Source of the DNA: Bacteroidales bacterium
GTDB taxonomy: Bacteria > Bacteroidota > Bacteroidia > Bacteroidales > VadinHA17
Assembly: GCA_013314865.1 (NCBI GenBank)
Contig: JABUEV010000217.1
Location: 1 to 5,060 of the forward strand
Direction: 5' to 3'
DNA length: 5,060 bases
Below are positions 1 to 5,060 of the stretch, piece after piece. The stretch's first letter is position 1. Every line of letters begins with the position of its first letter. A program made the position numbers and the translations under genes. The notes beneath the pieces were generated by a model. The model did not search any database. It was given only the letters and a program-made list of their open reading frames with translations, and was not told where the DNA came from.

Positions 1-104
1 AGCGTTTTATAGTCGTCGATTCTAATTACTCTGCTGTTGTTGATCATCCTGGGCGGATTATTCCTGTAGCCGTCCATCATGGCTTTTATTTCATCGGCAC
101 CCTA
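1..104 (-). pseudogene. In-frame continuation of the phospho-sugar mutase beyond the TAG stop, cut by the window edge
   Basis: Reading on in the mutase frame after the TAG at 102-104 gives 33 further sense codons with no other stop up to the window edge. They begin GADEIKAMMDGYRNNPPRM and go on to a basic/hydrophobic strand, VIRIDDYKT. In this family the linker into domain IV typically reads like KKGKxGAEEI...MM..(F/Y)R.NPP, so this looks like the missing continuation of the same protein, joined without a frameshift. One base change in the TAG (for example to GAG, AAG, CAG or TCG) would restore the frame. The rest of domain IV lies outside the window, so it is unknown whether the remaining gene is intact. 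The family resemblance is from memory, not from an alignment. Confidence 0.75.
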
Positions 105-1493
105 TTTTCCTTTTCTTACAAGGTTTATGAGTTTTTCCTTGTAAAGTCCGTATTCAAGATAGATATCCACAAGCATTTCGAGCAGAGATTTTCCCCTGCT
201 TTTTGCCCAGGCTGCGGCTTCGGCCACCAGAGCGCAGGATGCAACAGCGTCCTTGTCGCGGACATATTCACCCGGGAGGTAGCCGTAACTCTCTTCTCCC
301 CCTCCGATGTATTTTTTCCTGCCTTCAAGCTTCCTGATGAGTTCTGCAAAGAATTTAAAGCCGGTCAATACATTGAAGCATTCGACGTTAAAACTTTCAG
401 CTATGCGGTCGAGGAGGTCAGTCGTTACTATGGTCTTAATTACATATTCATTGCCTTTATAAAGATTTTTATCCCTGAACTGTGACAGTGTATAATACAT
501 CAGCAGGGTCCCGGTCTGGTTTCCGTTTAACAGTACAAATTCTCCCTTGCTGTTCTTCACTGCCAATCCAAGCCTGTCGGCATCAGGGTCAGTTGCCATC
601 ACCAGGTCTGCACCGGTCTCGTATGCTCTTTTAATAGCCATTTTAAGAGCATCGGGCTCTTCGGGGTTGGGCGATTTGACTGTCGGAAAGTTGCCGTCGG
701 TAATGTCCTGTTCAGGCACATTGATAATGTTTCTGAAGCCATAAATCTTCAGCGCCTCGGGCACGAGCTTCACACCGGTTCCGTGAATGGGGGTATAGAC
801 TATTGCAATGTTGCTGAACCTGGAAATTATATCAGGATTCAGACTCATTTTAAGCACCTCCTTGAGGAATAATTCATCAGTCTCCCGTCCGATAATTTTT
901 ATTTTTTCCTTTTGAGCATCAAACCTTATCTCTTTCACTGAAGTAATTTTTCTGACTTCCTCAATTATTCCTTTATCGTGCGGTGCCACGACTTGTCCGC
1001 CGTCGCTCCAGTAAGCTTTATAGCCGTTATATTCAGGAGGATTATGGGATGCAGTGATTACCACTCCGCTGTGGCACTTATAATGTCGGATTGCAAATGA
1101 GAGTTCAGGAGTGGGCCTGAGGGAGTCGAACAGGAAGACTTCAAAACCATTTGCCGAGAAAATGTCAGCGGCGGTTTCGGCAAAATACCTGCTATTGTTC
1201 CGGCAGTCATGAGCTACCGCAACCCTGATGCCTTTTTCGCCTGATTGTTTTTTAATGTAGTTTGCCAGTCCCTGAGTAGCCATACCGAGGGTGTAAATGT
1301 TCATCCTGTTGGTTCCGGCTCCCATTATCCCGCGGAGCCCTCCTGTCCCGAATTCAAGGTCCTGGTAAAAGGCGTCAATGAGTTTCTTTTCATCCTTTTC
1401 AAGCATCTCCCTTACCTCATTGCGGGTAGCCTCATTAAATTCTTTTCCAAGCCATTGTTCAGCTTTCTTCCGGATGGATTCAATATCAATCAT
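102..1493 (-). CDS. Phospho-sugar mutase (phosphoglucomutase/phosphomannomutase family), interrupted by an in-frame TAG
   Basis: This is a cytoplasmic alpha-D-phosphohexomutase that interconverts hexose 6- and 1-phosphates, most likely glucose, and so supplies glucose-1-phosphate to RmlA and to UDP-glucose synthesis. Visible motifs are FGTGGLRG at residues 48-55, the catalytic phosphoserine loop TASHNP at 147-152 (Ser149), the Mg-binding loop DPDADR at 302-307, LTGFK at 376-380 and the sugar-binding loop GGEESYG at 398-404. These cover domains I-III. From family knowledge, relatives of the PgcA/PGM2 type run to about 570-580 residues and end in a phosphate-binding domain IV. Here the frame stops after 463 residues, before that domain, although family-like sequence continues past the stop. 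As written, the product would probably be inactive or unstable. The ATG overlaps the rmlD stop (ATGA), which implies translational coupling. The N-terminus matches the family, so the start is secure. Glucose versus mannose preference cannot be read from the sequence. Confidence 0.9.
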   Translation of the reverse strand: MIDIESIRKKAEQWLGKEFNEATRNEVREMLEKDEKKLIDAFYQDLEFGTGGLRGIMGAGTNRMNIYTLGMATQGLANYIKKQSGEKGIRVAVAHDCRNNSRYFAETAADIFSANGFEVFLFDSLRPTPELSFAIRHYKCHSGVVITASHNPPEYNGYKAYWSDGGQVVAPHDKGIIEEVRKITSVKEIRFDAQKEKIKIIGRETDELFLKEVLKMSLNPDIISRFSNIAIVYTPIHGTGVKLVPEALKIYGFRNIINVPEQDITDGNFPTVKSPNPEEPDALKMAIKRAYETGADLVMATDPDADRLGLAVKNSKGEFVLLNGNQTGTLLMYYTLSQFRDKNLYKGNEYVIKTIVTTDLLDRIAESFNVECFNVLTGFKFFAELIRKLEGRKKYIGGGEESYGYLPGEYVRDKDAVASCALVAEAAAWAKSRGKSLLEMLVDIYLEYGLYKEKLINLVRKGK

Positions 1494-2368
1494 ACCTGTT
1501 TTGTTTTTAATAATTTAATGCATCTGGCAAGACTCTCTCTCCAGTGCGGGATTTCGATATTATAGTTTTCTTTTATCCTGGTTTTATCAAAAACTGAGTA
1601 TGCAGGACGTCTGGCCGGGGCAGGATAATCTTTTGTGAGGATAGGTGTTATTTTACATTTAAGGCCAGCCTCGCGCACTATTTCAGTGGCAAAATCAAAC
1701 CAACTGCAGACACCTTCGTTTGAATAATGAAAAGTTCCGGGAGTAAAAGTCAATTTGTGTCTTACGACTCCCGATATTATATGAAGAATTGCGGCGGCAA
1801 GATCTGCCGCGTAAGTCGGTGTCCCTGTCTGGTCAAAAACAACCCTGAGAGACTCCCTTGTCGCGGCATGTTTTATTATAGTTTTGACAAAGTTGTTTCC
1901 AAAGGTAGAATAGAGCCATGAAGTTCTTATAATCATTGTTGCGTGGTGGCGCAGGGCATGTTTTTCTCCCTCCAGTTTTGATTTTCCATAGACAGTAAGC
2001 GGATTTGTTTCACAGTCCTCATTGTAGGGAGTATTGGCCAATCCGTCAAAAACATAGTCGGTCGAAATATGTATCAGCCTGCAGTCAGTGCCCTTAATGG
2101 CATCTGTTAAATTCCTAACAGCAGAGGCATTTACTGAGAAGGCTGAATCAGTTTCAGTTTCAGCCTTATCTACAAAATTGTAGGCAGCACAGTTGACTAG
2201 CCAGTCGGGTTTTGTCGTGGCAATAAATTCTCTTATTTGACTCTCACTTGTAATATCCAGGTTTTCCTTGTCAGTAAAGGCAAATTCATACCCATGGAAA
2301 TTTCCTGATAGTTCCTTTATCTCATTTCCAAGTTGTCCTTCGCCTCCAGTTATTAGAATTACGGCCAT
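1490..2368 (-). CDS. rmlD: dTDP-4-dehydrorhamnose reductase
   Basis: RmlD (RfbD) performs the last step of dTDP-L-rhamnose synthesis: NAD(P)H-dependent reduction of dTDP-4-dehydro-L-rhamnose in the cytoplasm. The 292-residue protein is a typical extended short-chain dehydrogenase of normal RmlD length. It has the Rossmann nucleotide-binding loop GGEGQLG at residues 8-14, NCAAYNFVDKAE at 59-70, the catalytic region STDYVFDG at 102-109, the YGKSK (YxxxK) pair Tyr127/Lys131, the DQTGTPTYAADLA segment at 179-191, and the late ARRPAYS motif at 252-258. I chose the ATG at 2368 because the Rossmann strand should begin within a few residues of the start; an in-frame TTG at 2377 would add three residues (MQP). 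There is no clear Shine-Dalgarno sequence. The gene lies 14 bases after rmlC, and its TGA stop overlaps the mutase ATG by four bases, so it sits inside one transcription unit. Confidence 0.95.
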   Translation of the reverse strand: MAVILITGGEGQLGNEIKELSGNFHGYEFAFTDKENLDITSESQIREFIATTKPDWLVNCAAYNFVDKAETETDSAFSVNASAVRNLTDAIKGTDCRLIHISTDYVFDGLANTPYNEDCETNPLTVYGKSKLEGEKHALRHHATMIIRTSWLYSTFGNNFVKTIIKHAATRESLRVVFDQTGTPTYAADLAAAILHIISGVVRHKLTFTPGTFHYSNEGVCSWFDFATEIVREAGLKCKITPILTKDYPAPARRPAYSVFDKTRIKENYNIEIPHWRESLARCIKLLKTKQV

Positions 2369-2382
2369 TGGTTGCAAAAATT

Positions 2383-2931
2383 TCAGAAGTTCATTTCCGC
2401 ATTTTTAAAATAAGGATGATTCCTGTCTTTTTCGCTTATAATAAAATTAAAACACTTCAATCTCCAGTCTATGTTAAGGTCAGGATCAAAAACGTTAATG
2501 CCTCTTTCATACTTTGAATTATATGGATTATCGCACTTGTATTGGATTACAGCCGTATCACTTAAGACAGAAAATCCGTGTGCAAATCCTTTAGGTATAA
2601 ACAGCTGAAGTTTATTCTCGGAATCCAACTCCACACCAAACCATTTGCCGAAAGTAGGTGAATTCCTTCTTAAATCAACTGCGACATCAAAAATCCTTCC
2701 TGACACCACCCTGAATAATTTGGCTTGTGAATAAGGTTCCAACTGATAATGAAGACCCCTTATAACTCCATACACCGATTTTGACTCGTTGTCCTGGACA
2801 GGCTCAAATTCAATTCCTGCTCTGCGCAATTCATCCTGCTTATAACTTTCGAAGAAGTATCCTCTCTGATCAGTAAATACCTTCGGATGAATTATGTTAA
2901 GTCCTTCAAATTCTGTTTTTATTACTTTCAT
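2383..2931 (-). CDS. rmlC: dTDP-4-dehydrorhamnose 3,5-epimerase
   Basis: RmlC (RfbC) epimerises dTDP-4-dehydro-6-deoxy-D-glucose at C3 and C5 to give dTDP-4-dehydro-L-rhamnose, the substrate of RmlD encoded next. At 182 residues it has the normal length for this cupin-fold, usually dimeric cytoplasmic enzyme. Family hallmarks are FTDQRGYFFESY at residues 19-30, QDNES at 46-50, RGLHYQ at 58-63 with the catalytic-base candidate His61, the core strand GRIFDVAVDLRRNSPTFGKW at 78-97, IPKGFAHGF at 112-120, the YKCDNPY segment with conserved Tyr131, and SEKDR at 166-170 whose Asp169 would form the His-Asp pair known in the family. The start at 2931 fits the family N-terminus (MKVIKTEFEGL). The gene stops with TGA. 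It heads the tight rmlC-rmlD-mutase group and is separated from rmlA by 116 bases, which may hold its own promoter. Confidence 0.96.
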   Translation of the reverse strand: MKVIKTEFEGLNIIHPKVFTDQRGYFFESYKQDELRRAGIEFEPVQDNESKSVYGVIRGLHYQLEPYSQAKLFRVVSGRIFDVAVDLRRNSPTFGKWFGVELDSENKLQLFIPKGFAHGFSVLSDTAVIQYKCDNPYNSKYERGINVFDPDLNIDWRLKCFNFIISEKDRNHPYFKNAEMNF

Positions 2932-2950
2932 ACATGATAGTTATTGACAT

Positions 2951-2958
2951 CAAATATA
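2951..2958 (-). promoter_or_regulatory. Possible Bacteroidota-type -7 promoter element upstream of rmlC
   Basis: On the minus strand this reads TATATTTG, an exact match to the Bacteroidota -7 consensus TAnnTTTG. It lies 19 bases before the rmlC ATG, so a transcript starting a few bases downstream would have a very short leader. The -33 partner is weak: the nearest TTG (in CATTGGG) is 16 bases upstream rather than the usual ~19. The spacer is A+T-rich, so a chance match is possible. If real, it would let rmlC-rmlD-mutase be expressed separately from rmlA. Confidence 0.3.
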
Positions 2959-3047
2959 CTTGTCATATAAATCCCAATGGCAGGAAAAAGTAGCCAGTTT
3001 TATTTTCTTGCTGTAAATTTTTGAATGGGATACTGAAACAAAATAAT

Positions 3048-3941
3048 CTACTTAACATCATCATTACTGTTAAATTCCTCGTTGGCTACTCTCATAATAT
3101 ATTTCCCATACTGGCTTTTTTTGACAGGTTCTGCGAGTGCCAGAAGCTGTTCCCTTGAAATATATCCTTTTTTATAGGCTATCTCCTCGATGCATGAGGC
3201 TTTAAGTCCCTGTCTCTGCTCAAGTGTTGCAAAGAAGTTTGCTGCCTGAAGCAGACTTTCATAAGTGCCGGTATCAAGCCATGCAATGCCGCGTCCGAGC
3301 AGTTTCACATCCAGTGTTCCCTCTTCAAGGTAAAGCCGGTTAAGGTCAGTTATTTCAAGCTCGCCACGGGCTGAAGGCTTTAGCATTTTAGCCTTTGAGG
3401 ATACAGTGTTATCATAAAAATAAAGACCTGTAACGGCAAAGTTTGATTTCGGTGAAGCAGGTTTTTCTTCAATGCTGATGACTTTTTTGTTGCTGTCAAA
3501 TTCCACAACTCCATAACGTTCAGGGTCATTTACGTAATACCCGAATACGCATGCTCCTTTCTGCAGTTTCGCGGTTTCAGTCAGGTATTCCCCAAAGCCG
3601 TGTCCATAGAATATATTGTCACCAAGTATCATGCAAACGGTATCTGTGCCTATAAATTCTTCACCAAGTAAAAATGCCTGAGCCAGTCCGTCGGGCGATG
3701 GCTGTTCAATATAGCTGAATTTCAGTCCTATAGCCGAGCCGTCTCCCAGAAGGTTGCGGAATGCGGGCAGGTCGCGGGGAGTGCTGATGATGAGTATTTC
3801 CCTTATGCCGGCCAGCATGAGGACTGATAAGGGATAATAAATCATTGGTTTGTCATATACAGGCAGTAACTGCTTCGATACCGAGTTTGTAATCGGATAA
3901 AGCCGCGTGCCCGATCCTCCTGCCAGAATTATGCCTTTCAT
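3048..3941 (-). CDS. rmlA: Glucose-1-phosphate thymidylyltransferase
   Basis: RmlA (RfbA) joins dTTP and glucose-1-phosphate to give dTDP-glucose and pyrophosphate, the committed first step of the dTDP-L-rhamnose pathway. The 297-residue protein has the family length and nucleotidyltransferase fold. It has the signature loop GGSGTRLYP at residues 8-16, [12 protein letters not shown] at 22-33, LGDNIF at 106-111 (Asp108, metal-binding candidate), ERYGVVEF at 141-148, EEKP at 158-161, GELEITDLN at 193-201 and the [12 protein letters not shown] block at 215-226 (Asp223, second metal-binding candidate). The C-terminal helical part, including ISREQL and SQYGKYI, is present. The stop is TAG; reading through it would add only 15 codons before a TAA, so the end is unambiguous. 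The ATG at 3941 directly precedes the MKGIILAGG strand. A 14-bp tandem repeat ends three bases before the start, with no Shine-Dalgarno sequence. Confidence 0.96.
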   Translation of the reverse strand: MKGIILAGGSGTRLYPITNSVSKQLLPVYDKPMIYYPLSVLMLAGIREILIISTPRDLPAFRNLLGDGSAIGLKFSYIEQPSPDGLAQAFLLGEEFIGTDTVCMILGDNIFYGHGFGEYLTETAKLQKGACVFGYYVNDPERYGVVEFDSNKKVISIEEKPASPKSNFAVTGLYFYDNTVSSKAKMLKPSARGELEITDLNRLYLEEGTLDVKLLGRGIAWLDTGTYESLLQAANFFATLEQRQGLKASCIEEIAYKKGYISREQLLALAEPVKKSQYGKYIMRVANEEFNSNDDVK

Positions 3942-3944
3942 GCT

Positions 3945-3986
3945 TATAGTTTCGTGTTTATAGTTTCGTGTTTATAGTTTCGGGTT
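3945..3986. repeat. Three tandem 14-bp units directly before the rmlA start
   Basis: The plus strand reads TATAGTTTCGTGTT at 3945-3958 and again, identically, at 3959-3972. A third unit at 3973-3986 has one mismatch (G for T at its eleventh base). In the direction of rmlA transcription the unit is AACACGAAACTATA. The array ends three bases before the rmlA ATG and so occupies its whole ribosome-loading region. No function is visible; the near-perfect identity suggests recent duplication by slippage. Confidence 0.9.
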
Positions 3987-3991
3987 CTCAT

Positions 3992-4005
3992 TAGTCTCTA
4001 GTCAA
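3992..4005. repeat. 7-bp doublet (TAGTCTC / TAGTCAA)
   Basis: Two adjacent 7-bp units share their first five bases: TAGTC at 3992-3996 and again at 3999-4003. It is short enough to be chance alone, but it lies between the 14-bp array and the inverted 8-bp-period block and so looks like part of the same repeat mosaic. Confidence 0.35.
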
Positions 4006-4007
4006 GG

Positions 4008-4061
4008 GTCGTGCAGTCCTGCAGTCTTGTTGAGGACTGCATGACTGCAAAACTGCAAGAC
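4008..4061. repeat. Inverted 8-bp-period repeat block (TGCAGTC / ACTGCA)
   Basis: Two units, TGCAGTCC (4012-4019) and TGCAGTCT (4020-4027), are followed by three units of ACTGCANN (4036-4043, 4044-4051, 4052-4059), which carry the reverse complement of the same core. The best hairpin pairs TGCAGTCCT (4012-4020) perfectly with AGGACTGCA (4033-4041) across a 12-base loop. One mismatch and then three more pairs extend it to 4008 and 4045. A second register pairs GTCTTG (4024-4029) with CAAGAC (4056-4061). There is no T-run on either side, so this is not a standard intrinsic terminator, but it would be a strongly structured RNA if transcribed between ugd and rmlA. Confidence 0.8.
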
Positions 4062-4094
4062 TTTTAATTTCAATTGAGCTCGGCGAAGCCAATC

Positions 4095-4150
4095 TTTGAA
4101 TTTTTGAATCATTGAATCTTTGAATCTTTGAATCCTTGAATCCTTGAATC
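4095..4150. repeat. Seven tandem 8-bp units just downstream of ugd
   Basis: Seven consecutive 8-base units follow the consensus YTTGAATC on the plus strand, or GATTCAAR in the direction of ugd transcription. Six of the seven keep TTGAATC exactly; the first ends in T instead of C, and the third begins with A. The array starts eight bases beyond the ugd stop. The graded unit variants (two adjacent CTTGAATC, two adjacent TTTGAATC) fit step-wise duplication by strand slippage. It is non-coding, and no function is evident. Confidence 0.9.
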
Positions 4151-4157
4151 CTTCCGC

Positions 4158-5060
4158 CTACCGCCTTCCTATCCCATAATACACAAATCCCTTCCTTTTT
4201 AACTCATCAGGTTCATAAATATTTCTTCCGTCGAAAAGAATTTTTTGTTTCATCAGGCCTGCCATTAGGTCAAAATCGGGCAGCTGGAACTCGGCCCATT
4301 CGGTCATCAGTGCAACAGCATCAGCGCCTTTTACAGCGTCATAGGGATCTTTTGCAAAATAAACCTGGCCGCCAAGTTTTTTCCCTGCTTCTTCCATTGC
4401 CGCAGGATCATAGGCTCTGACTAAAACCTTTTCTTTCAGAAGTTTTTCGATCAGGTAAATGGCTGAGGACTCCCTTGTATCGTCAGTTTTTGGTTTGAAT
4501 GACAGTCCCCATACAGCTATGGTTTTTCCGGAAGGATTGTCATTAAAATGTTTCTTTATTTTTTCAAATATCACATTCTTCTGGTACTCATTTGCTTTTT
4601 CCACTGCCTTAATGACCTTCAGGTCGTATCCCAGACCTTCTGCTGTCCTGATGATAGCTTTAACATCTTTTGGGAAGCAGGAGCCTCCGAAACCTGAACC
4701 GGGATAGAGAAACTTGTTGCCGATCCTTGAATCTGTTCCTATTCCTTTCCTGACACTGTTTATGTCGGCCCCGAGAAGCTCGCAAAGGTTTGCAATTTCA
4801 TTAATGAAGCTGATGCGTGTTGCCAGCATGGCATTGGCTGCATATTTGGTCAGTTCAGCGGAAGCAATATCCATGAAAATGACAGGATGGTTGTTAAGTA
4901 CAAAGGGTTTGTAAAGCCTGCGCATTGTTTCAGCGGTTTTTTCATTGTCAACGCCGATGATTATTCTTTCCGGCCTGAGGAAGTCTTCAACCGCGGCACC
5001 TTCTTTAAGGAATTCAGGATTTGACGCCACATCAAACGGAATTTCTTCTCCTCTTTCCCT
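4158..5060 (-). CDS. ugd: UDP-glucose 6-dehydrogenase, C-terminal part (5' end outside window)
   Basis: Ugd oxidises UDP-glucose to UDP-glucuronate with two NAD+, a cytoplasmic step supplying uronic acids and related sugars for surface polysaccharides. The frame is open to the window edge, so the visible 300 residues (counted from the edge) are the C-terminal two thirds of a protein usually about 435-440 long; the N-terminal NAD-binding domain is mostly missing. Seen in order are FDVASNPEFLKEGAAVEDF at residues 9-27, the helix ELTKYAANAMLA at 69-80 (Lys72), and the catalytic loop GSGFGGSCFPKD at 121-132 with the nucleophile Cys128. After these come the UDP-binding domain segment WGLSFKPKTDDTRES at 184-198 and the family C-terminus YYGIGRR. 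A GTG at 5028-5030 could be mistaken for a start, but family-like sequence (ERGEEIPFD) precedes it. The stop is TAG at the expected end of the family. The UDP-ManNAc dehydrogenase family is a less likely alternative. Confidence 0.93.
   Translation of the reverse strand, partial: RERGEEIPFDVASNPEFLKEGAAVEDFLRPERIIIGVDNEKTAETMRRLYKPFVLNNHPVIFMDIASAELTKYAANAMLATRISFINEIANLCELLGADINSVRKGIGTDSRIGNKFLYPGSGFGGSCFPKDVKAIIRTAEGLGYDLKVIKAVEKANEYQKNVIFEKIKKHFNDNPSGKTIAVWGLSFKPKTDDTRESSAIYLIEKLLKEKVLVRAYDPAAMEEAGKKLGGQVYFAKDPYDAVKGADAVALMTEWAEFQLPDFDLMAGLMKQKILFDGRNIYEPDELKRKGFVYYGIGRR

Noticed and set aside
125..349. Minus-strand open frame in a second reading frame inside the mutase gene
   Set aside because: It overlaps conserved mutase coding sequence, including the GGEESYG region, and its own translation is low-complexity and unrecognisable.
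547..1921. Plus-strand open frames at 547-744, 1245-1565 and 1727-1921
   Set aside because: They lie fully opposite the mutase and rmlD genes, resemble no known family and have no upstream signals; they are antisense shadows of real coding sequence.
2369..2377. TTG at 2377 as the start of rmlD
   Set aside because: The ATG three codons later places the Rossmann strand at the usual distance from the start, and there is no ribosome-binding signal favouring the TTG.
4008..4045. Intrinsic terminator for ugd
   Set aside because: The stem is good, but the loop is long and no T-run follows on the minus strand.
4080..4092. Small hairpin UUGGC-UUC-GCCGA on the minus strand
   Set aside because: Only five pairs, one of them G-U, with no following T-run; too weak to call.
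3945..4150. CRISPR array
   Set aside because: The units are 7-14 bp and abut each other with no unique spacers, and no cas genes are present.
102..4160. Reassignment of TAG to an amino acid, as in some phages of Bacteroidota
   Set aside because: rmlA and ugd both end with TAG. In ugd it directly follows the usual YYGIGR(R/K) C-terminus, and reading on would translate the repeat array. TAG therefore acts as a stop here.
4459..4914. Plus-strand open frames at 4459-4707 and 4714-4914
   Set aside because: Both are antisense to ugd and follow its codon pattern; nothing supports expression.
5028..5030. GTG as the start of ugd
   Set aside because: The same frame is open to the window edge, and the residues before it match the conserved Ugd sequence leading into SNPEFLKEG.

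Overview
The window comes from a bacterial nucleotide-sugar locus in which every recognisable gene lies on the minus strand. Transcription runs from high to low coordinates in the order ugd (5' end cut by the window edge) > rmlA > rmlC > rmlD > phospho-sugar mutase. The protein families, the lack of Shine-Dalgarno-like sequence before the four visible starts, the moderate G+C and one match to the Bacteroidota -7 promoter consensus (TAnnTTTG) all suggest a member of the Bacteroidota, probably Bacteroidales or a relative. This placement is an inference from protein style, not a search.

Layout: 4158-5060 is the C-terminal ~300 residues of UDP-glucose 6-dehydrogenase. 3942-4157 is a 216-base spacer made largely of short tandem repeats: seven 8-bp GATTCAAR-like units, an inverted 8-bp-period block of TGCAGTC/ACTGCA units, a 7-bp doublet, and three 14-bp units ending three bases before the rmlA start. 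3048-3941 is rmlA. 2932-3047 is a 116-base spacer with a possible promoter. 2383-2931 (rmlC), 1490-2368 (rmlD) and 102-1493 (phospho-sugar mutase) are tightly packed, with a 14-base gap and then a 4-base ATGA overlap, and are probably co-transcribed.

How they work together: the mutase interconverts glucose-6-phosphate and glucose-1-phosphate. RmlA activates glucose-1-phosphate to dTDP-glucose. RmlC and RmlD carry out the last two steps to dTDP-L-rhamnose. Ugd makes UDP-glucuronate from UDP-glucose. All feed surface polysaccharide synthesis. The second rhamnose step (RmlB, dTDP-glucose 4,6-dehydratase) is not in the window.

The main oddity is in the mutase gene. Its frame stops at a TAG at 102-104, but the same frame continues beyond it, without a break, into sequence that looks like the normal continuation of the family up to the window edge. 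rmlA and ugd also end in TAG, and in ugd this falls at the expected family C-terminus, so TAG is very probably a true stop in this genome. The mutase TAG is therefore best read as a nonsense mutation or a sequence error. I found no convincing undescribed system; the repeat-mosaic spacer is the second most interesting feature.
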